Assembly (NCBI GenBank): GCA_947474065.1
Contig: CANJHD010000025.1
Location: forward strand, 1-33,806
Length of the DNA: 33,806 bases
Direction: 5' to 3'
Source: Planctomycetaceae bacterium
Lineage (GTDB): Bacteria; Planctomycetota; Phycisphaerae; Phycisphaerales; SM1A02
Within the stretch, counting starts at the first letter, position 1; each line of letters starts with the position of its first letter. A program made the position numbers and the translations under genes. The notes under the pieces were generated by a model. The model did not search any database and was not told the DNA's origin. It was given only the letters and a program-made list of their open reading frames with translations. Positions 26,015 through 33,806 of the stretch are shown here, one piece after another.

Positions 26015-27134
26015 ATGCACTACGACGCACACCAACCTGTACTTAGCGACCTCGAGGCGCGGATCACAACCATCCGCGACTCTCTTTAACTACCCAACAA
26101 AGGTCCAAGAGCGCGAGCGACTAACGGCCAAGATGGAATCTCCAGAATTCTGGGGTGACCAACGGTCGGCACAGAAAACCATTGACCAACTGAAGATCGT
26201 CCGAGCGCAGATCGGGCCGCTCGAGGCTGTTATGCGCAAGTTCGAAGATGCCACCGTTGGCTACGAGATGGCGAAGGAAGGCAATGATGCCGAACTCCTC
26301 GCCGAAGTGGATGAGTCAATCCACCAGATGGTTGCTGACATGGACAAAGTCGAAGCGCAGAGCCTGCTCTCTGAGAAGCACGACCACCGCAATTGCTTCA
26401 TCACGATTCAAGCTGGCGTTGGCGGCACTGAAGCAAACGACTGGGCGGAAATGCTGGAGCGCATGTATCTGTACTGGTGGAACACCATGGGCTTCAAGGT
26501 TGAAGAGATGCATCGACTGCCGGGCAGTGAAGTCGGTCTGGCTGAAGTGGTGTATCGCCTGAGCGGTCCGTTCGTCTACGGCTACATGAACTGCGAGCGC
26601 GGTACGCATCGCCTTGCGCGGGTCAGCCCCTTCAATGCTGAAGGCAAGCGACAGACCAGTTTCGCAACGCTTGATGTGACGCCTGAATTTGAAGACAACG
26701 GATTGACCATTCCTGATAAGGATCTGGAAATCATTGCCTTCGTCCGCGCGAGTGGTCCGGGTGGGCAGAACGTCAACAAGGTGGCAAGCGCCATCCGAGT
26801 GACGCATATTCCCACCGGCTTACAAGTGGTGGCCAGTACCTTCCGAGATCAATTGCAGAACAAGGCGCAGGCCTTGGCAGTGATGCGTTCCAAGCTGGAA
26901 GCGTTGGAAGAAGAACGCCGCCAAGCAGAACTCGACGCAGCAGTTGGTGGCAAAGTTGACCGCGGCTGGGGCACGCAAATTCGCTCCTATGTGTTCTATG
27001 ACAATCGAGTCAAGGACCATCGCACTGGCTTTGAAATGATGATTCCACAGCGGGTCTTGGATGGAGACATCGGTGGATTCATTGACGCCGAATTGAAGCG
27101 CCGTCGTGCCGAGCGCGAGGAAGCGCCGGTATGA
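26015..27134 (+). CDS. prfB: peptide chain release factor 2, expressed by programmed +1 frameshift
   Basis: RF2 terminates translation at UGA and UAA. Frame 0 starts at the ATG at 26015 and reads 24 codons ending in TTIRDSL, then TAA (26087-26089). Skipping T26087 continues in the frame of NYPTKVQERERLTAKMESPEFW, which matches the RF2 N-terminal helix. The joined product (26015-26086 plus 26088-27134) is 372 aa, the normal RF2 length. SPF, the stop-codon recognition motif, is in RVSPFNAEGKRQTSF, and the catalytic GGQ is in ASGPGGQNVNKV. A start at the ATG at 26133 would lose the conserved N-terminus. Its stop overlaps the next ATG (ATGA, 27131-27134). No strong ribosome-binding site precedes 26015. 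Confidence 0.95.
26084..26090 (+). promoter_or_regulatory. prfB programmed frameshift site CTT-TAA-C
   Basis: In zero frame CTT (26084-26086) is followed by TAA and C. A +1 slip of the Leu-tRNA from CUU to UUU opens the main frame, as in E. coli where the site is CTT-TGA-C. Here the stop is TAA, and no AGGGGG-like Shine-Dalgarno stimulator precedes it; the upstream codons are ATC-CGC-GAC-TCT. Confidence 0.88.
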
Positions 27135-28882
27135 ACACACCTCCCGCTGCCAATGCTGCCGCGGAAGTTGGCTGGATATCTGCAGGAGCCATCGCCGGTG
27201 CGATCTGTGGCATTGCCGCTATGGCATACTTGTTACCGCAACACGGGATGATCGACTACCCGACTCTTGACCGAGTGCTTCGGTCCTGTGCACCGATCGC
27301 GATGGGGACCGTGTTTCTGAGTGCCGGGCTCGCTGCTGCTTATGCAACGGTGGCGCGGCGACGCGGCGCGCTTCTTCCCTTCATTTCGGGAATCGTGTTC
27401 ACGGTGCTCATGACATCCGTACTGATCATCTGGATGTACGCCGAAGCCAAGGAAAGCGATGTTGAACGCACTGACATTACTGGCAATCAGGAACTATTAG
27501 CCGCAGCGTTGCACGCGTCCATCGACGATCGAATCTCTGCGGCAGCGCAACTTGCAGCTCGGTCAAGTGCCGCGCCCGACGATGCGTGGGCGGCAGCTGC
27601 TCGCACCTACGTAGTTGACTTTCGAGGCACAATCGCGGTAGCGCTGCAAAGCACTAACGGCGAAATTGTTCCGGGATCCACGGTTCCCCCTGATCAGGAC
27701 CATGAACTTGGAACAAGTCTGGGCAGCATCGCAGCACCTGCGGCATCAGGCGACCGCGTCATGGCCACCATCGGTAGCGATATCGCCATGGCCACTCCGG
27801 CGGCCGGCGGTCGTGTCTTGATTGCGCTTGTTGATTCCAAAGTCATCGTGCAGTTGATCAGCGCCGGGCTCACCCCTGAACTTGCACTGACAGTCCGTAC
27901 TGGCGCCGCGGGAAGTAATCGCATCACCGTTGGCGAACCTGCGTACGGGCAACCAGTCGTTGATCTTCCTCCAGCCACCGTATTTTCCACCGCCGGCCTT
28001 GAGTGGACTGTTGAGCTCCATCCAACACGGGAATGGATCAATAGCCATCATCATCGCGCGAACACCATCATCTTGGTGCTTGGCGCCATTGCATCGCTCG
28101 CTTGTGCGCTAGCGATCCGTGCAGTTTCCACGGAGATGCGCGCGCGCGTCTCACGCGAATTTGCCGAACGCGCTGCTCAAGGCGCCGTGGCCCGGGCACG
28201 CATCAGCGCGCATGCCCGCGATGCAATCTCCCAAGAAGCGAGCCATGTGATCCGCGCGCGTATCCGCGAGACCGCCCGCGCACTTGATGCCGCTACGGAT
28301 CCGCGCGGCAATGATGTCTCCCGTACCGAGGCGCTACAACGCATCGGCGCTAGCCTCACACACGCAGAGACTGAAGTGGCCGCACTGCTTGAGTCCACAC
28401 CGCAGACACGAGTTGCCCGCGCTGAAAAAACCGCCGAAATTGACCACCACTATGCATCTGCGGTGCTTGAGTTTCCGGGCGGACCCACGGTGCCACTCAG
28501 CGAACCCGTCTCCGCGGAAGACATCGCACAGATCCAGCGTGAACTTGGTTCAAGCACATTTGCCATCATTACGAGCGACAATCCGATGAGCATTCCCTGC
28601 TCCGCGCACGCCAATGTGCTTCGGCGTAGCGTCTTGGCACTGGAGTTGCGTAATGCGAATTTGGTCCATCGCCCTGTGATCGGGCGAAGCGCAGATGGCA
28701 AATGGTCTGAGAACGGATTTGCCATCGCCGCAAGTATCGGCGAAGCAGATGCGTTGTCAGAGATTCACGCGCAGCGTGCCTACTACTGGTTCAACGGATC
28801 ATTCTTCTTCATTCACGGAATGACTCCTGAACACGCCGCGATTCGCCTGCCGCGATCGCAATCCGAATTGCCCGAGAAGTGA
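27131..28882 (+). CDS. membrane sensor protein with C-terminal DUF3293 domain
   Basis: 583 aa. Three transmembrane helices (about 13-35, 53-72 and 82-103) precede a periplasmic sensor-like region (about 110-305). This region resembles the CHASE/PAS-type sensors of histidine kinases and ends in LEWTVELHPTREW. A fourth helix (about 309-331) and an Ala/Arg-rich coiled coil (332-410) follow. No kinase or cyclase domain comes next. Instead residues about 437-570 match DUF3293: FAIITSDNPMS, a row of LRRSVLALELRN, HRPVIGRSADGKWSENGFAI and AQRAYYWFNGSFFFIHG. DUF3293 is usually a stand-alone small protein of unknown function. Overlaps with prfB (ATGA) and the next sigma gene (GTGA) suggest coupled translation and a link to sigma control. 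Confidence 0.8.
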   Translation: MNTPPAANAAAEVGWISAGAIAGAICGIAAMAYLLPQHGMIDYPTLDRVLRSCAPIAMGTVFLSAGLAAAYATVARRRGALLPFISGIVFTVLMTSVLIIWMYAEAKESDVERTDITGNQELLAAALHASIDDRISAAAQLAARSSAAPDDAWAAAARTYVVDFRGTIAVALQSTNGEIVPGSTVPPDQDHELGTSLGSIAAPAASGDRVMATIGSDIAMATPAAGGRVLIALVDSKVIVQLISAGLTPELALTVRTGAAGSNRITVGEPAYGQPVVDLPPATVFSTAGLEWTVELHPTREWINSHHHRANTIILVLGAIASLACALAIRAVSTEMRARVSREFAERAAQGAVARARISAHARDAISQEASHVIRARIRETARALDAATDPRGNDVSRTEALQRIGASLTHAETEVAALLESTPQTRVARAEKTAEIDHHYASAVLEFPGGPTVPLSEPVSAEDIAQIQRELGSSTFAIITSDNPMSIPCSAHANVLRRSVLALELRNANLVHRPVIGRSADGKWSENGFAIAASIGEADALSEIHAQRAYYWFNGSFFFIHGMTPEHAAIRLPRSQSELPEK

Positions 28883-29508
28883 CATCAGAACCAGGCAAAG
28901 TATCGATCTTGCATCAAGTTGCTACCGGCGACCCAGGTGCTATGGATCAGTGCATGGATCGCTTCGGTGGATTGGTGTGGTCCCTCGCGCGACGGCTTGC
29001 ACTTGGCGGGTCCGATGCAGACGACGCGGTGCAAGAGATCTTCATTGATGTCTGGAAGAGTGCAGCACGGTTCGACCCAGAGATTGCCAGCGAGACAACC
29101 TTCGTTGCCATGATTGCTCGACGACGGTTGATTGATCGCGGCCGACGGCGGCAGCGACGCATTGATGCCACCACCTTGCCTGATGCGATTCAGCCCGCTG
29201 CAGCACCGATTCCCGATGCGCCGGAGCGCAATGAAGATGCCGGACGCGCCACTGCCGCGCTTGAGAAATTGCGCCCCGAGCAACAACAGGTACTGCAACT
29301 GTCGATTTACCACGGCTGCTCGCACGAAGAGATCGCGCGCTCCACCGGGCTGCCGCTCGGAACAGTCAAGACTCATGCGCGCCGAGGCCTGATACGGCTG
29401 CGAGAGATCTTGGAGTCCGAGGGCGCACTCACCGAACCTCACACCGGTGGCGCTGTCGCCAGAAAAACGGCAGATGCACATGCCAAGTTGACAAAAAAAC
29501 CCGAATAA
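28879..29508 (+). CDS. ECF RNA polymerase sigma factor
   Basis: 209 aa, GTG start overlapping the upstream TGA by 4 bp. Region 2 is clear: LVWSLARRLALGGSDADDAVQ, then EIFIDVWKSAARFDP and FVAMIARRRLIDRGRRRQRR. So is region 4: LEKLRPEQQQVLQLSIYHG and CSHEEIARSTGLPLGTVKTHARRGLIRLRE, the standard helix-turn-helix. It is a conventional RpoE-type ECF sigma factor, unlike the two more divergent ones in the window. The usual downstream anti-sigma gene is missing; the upstream coupled membrane DUF3293 protein could serve that role (inference). The basic tail after residue 180 is extra. Confidence 0.95.
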   Translation: MTSEPGKVSILHQVATGDPGAMDQCMDRFGGLVWSLARRLALGGSDADDAVQEIFIDVWKSAARFDPEIASETTFVAMIARRRLIDRGRRRQRRIDATTLPDAIQPAAAPIPDAPERNEDAGRATAALEKLRPEQQQVLQLSIYHGCSHEEIARSTGLPLGTVKTHARRGLIRLREILESEGALTEPHTGGAVARKTADAHAKLTKKPE

Positions 29509-29512
29509 CTCG

Positions 29513-29573
29513 GTGAAGATCACCTCCCGCGCCCAACCTGCGCGCGGCTCACGGGTAAACCTGTGATCTTCAC
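29513..29573 (+). promoter_or_regulatory. 11-bp perfect inverted repeat abutting the tricorn start codon
   Basis: GTGAAGATCAC (29513-29523) and GTGATCTTCAC (29563-29573) are perfect inverted copies. The 39-bp spacer holds a second inverted pair, CCGCGC and GCGCGG. The right arm ends one base before the ATG at 29574. It could be an RNA structure that hides the start or a two-half operator. No T-tract follows, so it is not a standard terminator for the sigma operon. No conventional ribosome-binding site is seen in the arm. Confidence 0.6.
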
Positions 29574-32500
29574 ATGCTGACCTCATACCTTTCCGCGATC
29601 GTCGCGGCCGCGCTCAGCGCCGGCCCAACCACCACGCCCGATGCCTCAATGCTTCGCTACCCGGACATCGGCCGCGAAGACATCGTCTTTGTCTACGCGG
29701 GCAACCTGTGGCTCGTGCCCAAGGTTGGCGGTATGGCTCGTCCCCTCACCACTGCAGCGGGTGCTGAAGTCATGCCCCGCTTCTCGCCGGATGGGAACAA
29801 AATTGCCTTTGTCGGCAACTATGACGGCAATCGGGACATCTATGTCATCCCCACCGTCGGCGGCTCACCAGAGCGCGTCACTCACCATCCAACAGGCGAA
29901 CTGATGAATGAGTGGACCCCCGATGGATCGCTGCTCTTCAGCGCCAGCGGCATGGAGGGCATTGCCCGCGCTGGTCGTCTGTACAAAGTGAAGGAAACCG
30001 GCGGACTGCCAGAGGCAATGCCCGTCCCGTACGGAGCGAACGGCACGATCAGTCCCGATGGCGAGTGGCTGGCATACACCCCGCACTCCATCGACACGCG
30101 AACGTGGAAGCGTTACCGCGGCGGCATGCAAACGGATGTGTGGGTCTACAACCTCCACAGCAACGAGGCGAAACGCGTCACTGACTACGAAGGCATCGAC
30201 ACGCTGCCCATGTGGGGCGGAACCACGCTCTATTACTTGAGCGACAACACCACCGACCCCAAGGCGCCGCACAAACTCAATATCTGGTCATGGGATTCCA
30301 AGTCCGGCACCACCAAGCAAGTCACTTCGTTCACTGACGAAGACATCAAGTGGCCCGCCATCGGCGACGGCGAGATTGTCTTCCAAAAAGGCACGAAATT
30401 GATGGTTCTTGACCTCGGCTCGGGCAAGTCCCGCACCGTAGAGGTGAAGATCCCCGGCGATCGCCCAACCGTTCGCACGCACACCGAAGATGTCAGCGAC
30501 GAATTGCAGGGCTCAAGCATCAGCCCGAGCGCCAAGCGCGTGGCAGTCGCCGCACGCGGCGATATCTGGACCGCGCCAGCAGAGAATGGCGTTCCACGCA
30601 ATCTCACCCGCACTGATGGAATTGCCGAGCGCACTCCAGCGTGGAGCCCAGACGGAAAGTGGATCGCCTACTTCGACGATTCCACCGGCGAGTACGAGCT
30701 GTGGGCGATGCCAGCCGATGGCAAAGGTGAGAAGAAGCAACTCACCAAGGATGGCGGACCATTTAAGACCAACATCCAGTGGTTCCCTGACTCAAAGAAA
30801 CTCATCTACCAAGACAAGACTGCAACGGCGTACCTGGTGGACTTTGAAACTGGCGAACGCAAGACGATTGACAAGGAACCATGGGACGGCGCCCTTGACA
30901 TCAGTATCAGTCACGATGGCGCATTCCTTGCATACCCCAAGTCACTGCCAGAGCGTCGCACCGCAAGTATTTGGGTCTACGACGTTGCCAAGGGCGAGAG
31001 CCACGAGGTCACGAGCGGCGAATTCAATGACAACAATCCAACATTCGATCGCGCTGGCGACTGGTTGTATTTCACCAGCCAGCGCGGCTTCGGCAAGGCG
31101 GAATACGGTGAGTTAGACGAGACCTGGGTCTACCAAGACACGGTTCGTGGCTACGCAGTGCCGCTTCGCAAGGATGTAAAGAACCCATGGCTCCTTGAAA
31201 TTGACGAGGAGAAGGGTAAGGACGCCAAGAAAGACGACAAGTCCGACGACAAGAAGGACGAGAAAAAGGACGAAGCCAAGCCCGATGGCGCTGGCGCTGG
31301 ACAAGGTGCGCCAGCTGGTGATCGCCCGCGTCGACGTCGTCCGAGTGGCGAAATTCAAGACGAGCCAAAGCCTGCTGAGCCGAAGAAAGACGAGAAGCCC
31401 GCGGCACCAGCCGCAGCCACGGCGCCTGCCGTCACTGGCCCTGCTGGTACTTGGAACTGCACCACTAAGGAAGGCGAAACGGTGGTGACCTTCACGCTCG
31501 TGGTGACGCTCGGCGATGCCGGCGCTGCCACCGCAAAGTTCACCTCCGAGAAGCAGAACGGCGAACTCACCGGGCACTGGGACGCGGAGGCGAAGAAGCT
31601 GACGCTCACCGGGAAGAACGGCGCAGGCACCGACAAGGAGATGTCCTACGCGCTTGAAGCCACCGTGGACGGCGACGCCATCACCGGCAACGCCACTGCC
31701 ACCGGCAAGGACGGCGAGACCAAGTACGCCTTCACCGGCACGCGCGCTCCCGCAGACGCCAAGAAGGATGAGAAGAAGCCCGAGCCAAAGAAGCCGATGA
31801 CCATCGACTTTGATGGCTTCGAAGGGCGCGTCATTGAACTACCGCTTGGAACCACCCGGATTAGCGGCATGGGCGTGAATGACAAGAACCAACTGATCTT
31901 CAGCCAAGGCGGCCAGATCAAGTTGTTCGATATCAAGGACAAGAAGAAGGAAGTCAAGAAAGTTGCTGACGGCGGCGGCTTCCAACTCACTGCTGATGGC
32001 AAGAAGTTGCTCTCTGGATTACAAATTCTGGATGCGTCCGCTGGCGCCACTGGCAAGCCCATTGTCACGCAGCCGATGCTGAAGGAAATCAATCCGAAGC
32101 ATGAATGGAAGCAAGTGGTCAAGGATGCATGGCGCATCTTCCGAGACTATTTCTATGACCCGCACATGCACGGTGTTGATTGGAACGGCGTCGGCGAGCG
32201 CTACTTGGCGATGGTGGACGACGCCAATAGCCGCGAAGATGTCAGCTACATCATCAGCGAGATGATCAGCGAACTCAACGTTGGTCATGCCTACTACAAC
32301 GGCCGCGACGGCGGCGGTGGACCGAACATCAGTATCGGTATGTTGGGCGTTGATTGGGAAGTCGCCATCGGGCCAGATGGCAAGAATGTCTATCGCTTCA
32401 AGCACTTGGTAGCGGGCGCTCCGTGGGATGTTGACGCGCGCAACCCACTCCAAGAACTTGGCGTCAATGTCAAGGAAGGCGAATACCTGCTCGCCGTCAA

Positions 32501-33350
32501 CGGACTGCCCGTGAATGGAGCTAAGGATCCATGGGCCGCATTTGAAGGCATGAGCGGCAAGACTGTTGAACTCACCATCGGTACCAATCCGGTGATGGAC
32601 GACAAAGTGCGCCAAGTGGTCGTCAAGCCAATGGGAGGCGAAGACAACCTGCGCTACCGCGATTGGATCGAGGCGAACCGCCGCTATGTGTCTGAGAAAT
32701 CCGGCGGCAAGGTTGGCTACATCTATGTGCCGAGCACAGCGATCGACGGTCAGTCTGACTTGGTGCGACAGTTCCAAGGCGAGCAGTTCAAGCAGGCGCT
32801 CATCATTGATGATCGTTGGAACAGCGGCGGGCAAATCCCATCGCGCTTCATTGAGATGCTGAATCGCCCAGTCACCAACTACTGGGCGCGCCGCGACCAG
32901 CACGATTGGATTTGGCCCGGCAATTCTCATAACGGTCCGAAGGCAATGCTCATCAACGGGCTTGCTGGCTCGGGCGGCGACATGTTCCCATGGCTCTTCC
33001 GTCACGAGAAGCTTGGGCCGCTCGTCGGCACACGCACGTGGGGCGGACTCGTCGGAATCAGTGGCAATCCTGGAATGATCGATGGCTCGGGCGTCCGCGT
33101 CCCAGTCTTTGGCTTCTATGAGAAGGACGGCACATGGGGCATCGAAGGCCACGGCGTCGATCCAACGGTCGAGGTGCTTGATGATCCTGGCGTCATGAAG
33201 GGTGGACCGCACTTTGGCGGCGTTGACCCGCAGATGGACAAGGCGGTTGAACTGCTGCTCGCTGAGTTAGCACGCGCACCATTCACCGCCCCTGTTCGCC
33301 CCGCGTACCCAAACCGCTCCGGATTTGGAATTAAACCTGAAGATAAGTGA
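29574..33350 (+). CDS. tricorn-like S41 family serine protease with inserted beta domain
   Basis: 1258 aa. The N-terminus looks exported (MLTSYLSAIVAAALSAGP). Residues about 25-540 form WD40/PD40-like propeller blades (PRFSPDGNKIAF, AWSPDGKWIAY). The core, C1 and PDZ domains follow from about 830, then the S41 catalytic domain. Active-site residues by tricorn alignment are H905 (NVGHAYYNG), nucleophile S1133 (AGSGGDMFPW) and E1191 (GIEGHGVDPTVEV). The Ser-Glu spacing of 58 equals that of archaeal tricorn (S965-E1023). The Ser before His in tricorn is Gly904 here. Between about 542 and 742 there is an insert: a Lys/Asp/Glu-rich linker, a beta-rich module (about 622-722) and a second charged linker. 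Probably degrades peptides in the periplasm. Confidence 0.93.
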   Translation: MLTSYLSAIVAAALSAGPTTTPDASMLRYPDIGREDIVFVYAGNLWLVPKVGGMARPLTTAAGAEVMPRFSPDGNKIAFVGNYDGNRDIYVIPTVGGSPERVTHHPTGELMNEWTPDGSLLFSASGMEGIARAGRLYKVKETGGLPEAMPVPYGANGTISPDGEWLAYTPHSIDTRTWKRYRGGMQTDVWVYNLHSNEAKRVTDYEGIDTLPMWGGTTLYYLSDNTTDPKAPHKLNIWSWDSKSGTTKQVTSFTDEDIKWPAIGDGEIVFQKGTKLMVLDLGSGKSRTVEVKIPGDRPTVRTHTEDVSDELQGSSISPSAKRVAVAARGDIWTAPAENGVPRNLTRTDGIAERTPAWSPDGKWIAYFDDSTGEYELWAMPADGKGEKKQLTKDGGPFKTNIQWFPDSKKLIYQDKTATAYLVDFETGERKTIDKEPWDGALDISISHDGAFLAYPKSLPERRTASIWVYDVAKGESHEVTSGEFNDNNPTFDRAGDWLYFTSQRGFGKAEYGELDETWVYQDTVRGYAVPLRKDVKNPWLLEIDEEKGKDAKKDDKSDDKKDEKKDEAKPDGAGAGQGAPAGDRPRRRRPSGEIQDEPKPAEPKKDEKPAAPAAATAPAVTGPAGTWNCTTKEGETVVTFTLVVTLGDAGAATAKFTSEKQNGELTGHWDAEAKKLTLTGKNGAGTDKEMSYALEATVDGDAITGNATATGKDGETKYAFTGTRAPADAKKDEKKPEPKKPMTIDFDGFEGRVIELPLGTTRISGMGVNDKNQLIFSQGGQIKLFDIKDKKKEVKKVADGGGFQLTADGKKLLSGLQILDASAGATGKPIVTQPMLKEINPKHEWKQVVKDAWRIFRDYFYDPHMHGVDWNGVGERYLAMVDDANSREDVSYIISEMISELNVGHAYYNGRDGGGGPNISIGMLGVDWEVAIGPDGKNVYRFKHLVAGAPWDVDARNPLQELGVNVKEGEYLLAVNGLPVNGAKDPWAAFEGMSGKTVELTIGTNPVMDDKVRQVVVKPMGGEDNLRYRDWIEANRRYVSEKSGGKVGYIYVPSTAIDGQSDLVRQFQGEQFKQALIIDDRWNSGGQIPSRFIEMLNRPVTNYWARRDQHDWIWPGNSHNGPKAMLINGLAGSGGDMFPWLFRHEKLGPLVGTRTWGGLVGISGNPGMIDGSGVRVPVFGFYEKDGTWGIEGHGVDPTVEVLDDPGVMKGGPHFGGVDPQMDKAVELLLAELARAPFTAPVRPAYPNRSGFGIKPEDK

Positions 33351-33372
33351 GTAACCCCGGTACCGTGTGAGG

Positions 33373-33806
33373 ATGGATCGCCGTTCGGCCATCATCACCG
33401 GTCTCGGCATCATGGCTTCGGCATCGCTCGCGCGACGCGGCGGGGCTGCCGCTTGGATGCGGCGCGATGTAGCACCGCCGAGCATTCCAGGCGATCCCGT
33501 GCTGCGCCTTGCATCACTCGGACCGTCGGAGCAAGTAGGCGGGCTTCCAACGGCGCCAACATGGTTCGGCGACAGCTTTCCCTCGAACGCCTTGCCATTC
33601 CACGCGTGTGAACATTGCGATGGCCCCGGTGCCGCGCCAAGCGAGCACGTTGATGTTGCGATCATCGGCGGCGGACTCTCTGGCCTGGCCACTGCGCATG
33701 CGCTGCGTCACCGCAACGTGGTGTTGATGGACTTGCGGCCACGAGTTGGCGGCAATGCGATGGGCGAGTCATGGCGTTCACTCCGCTGGAGCATGGCGAG
33801 CGCGTA
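33373..33806 (+). CDS. FAD-dependent oxidoreductase with Tat-type signal, cut by window end
   Basis: The open frame from the ATG at 33373 runs to the window edge, 144 codons. GTGAGG precedes the ATG directly. The N-terminus MDRRSAIITGLGIMASAS has a twin arginine followed by a hydrophobic stretch, like a Tat signal. HACEHCDG lies near 75-82. The dinucleotide-binding motif VDVAIIGGGLSGLATAHAL (about 93-111) and a second VGGNAMGESW indicate an FAD-binding amine-oxidase-like flavoprotein. It starts 22 bp after the tricorn-like gene and is probably co-transcribed with it. The substrate cannot be inferred from the visible part. Confidence 0.85.
   Translation, partial: MDRRSAIITGLGIMASASLARRGGAAAWMRRDVAPPSIPGDPVLRLASLGPSEQVGGLPTAPTWFGDSFPSNALPFHACEHCDGPGAAPSEHVDVAIIGGGLSGLATAHALRHRNVVLMDLRPRVGGNAMGESWRSLRWSMASA

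Noticed and set aside
26133-27134. Short RF2 starting at the internal ATG
   Set aside because: It would lack the conserved N-terminal helix, which is encoded upstream in the two frames joined by the frameshift.

Overview
This 33.8-kb window looks like chromosomal DNA from a high-GC planctomycete, most likely of the Phycisphaerae. Four things suggest this: a secreted peptidase ending in the D-x-(D/T)-G-N-G...GADLGVLLGAWG dockerin-like tail common in that class, a eukaryote-like Ser/Thr kinase with a long C-terminal sensor region, three ECF-type sigma factors without recognisable anti-sigma partners, and a tricorn-like protease. The assignment rests on protein character only. I see no phage, transposon, CRISPR array or plasmid functions.

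Layout. Positions 1-391 are non-coding leader. A rightward housekeeping block follows (392-7915): RNase E/G, Dxr (MEP isoprenoid pathway), an RseP-like site-2 protease and a short-chain dehydrogenase. smpB faces it. Next come a large secreted metallopeptidase, a strong terminator, tRNA-Leu(GAG), a second hairpin, queE and an ECF sigma factor (8703-13281). A leftward block (13318-19153) reads, in transcription order, RsuA/RluB-type pseudouridine synthase, a degenerate FmdB-type small protein, a DUF429-like protein, a Ser/Thr kinase and a secreted protein made of two NTF2-like halves. A rightward block (19179-23761) holds a secreted protein of about 12 'G-(D/N)-D-x-Y' repeats, a YihY/BrkB membrane protein, a STAS protein, a small lipoprotein candidate and a lone nuoB. 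A leftward trio (23742-25958) is aspartate-type aminotransferase, a PQ-loop/SemiSWEET-like membrane protein and a sigma factor. The last block (26015-33806) is prfB with a programmed +1 frameshift, a membrane sensor fused to a DUF3293 domain, an ECF sigma factor, a tricorn-like protease and the start of a Tat-type flavoprotein cut by the window end.

How the genes may work together. prfB, the DUF3293 sensor and the ECF sigma are joined by ATGA and GTGA stop/start overlaps, so they are probably translationally coupled. The sensor may control the sigma factor in place of a classical anti-sigma factor. The tricorn-like gene follows immediately, behind an 11-bp perfect inverted repeat that abuts its start codon, and is a plausible target. 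The most notable points are the prfB frameshift site using CTT-TAA-C instead of the usual CTT-TGA-C, the sensor-DUF3293/ECF pair, the repeat protein at 19179, and a candidate tRNA promoter whose -35 box lies in the loop of the preceding terminator.
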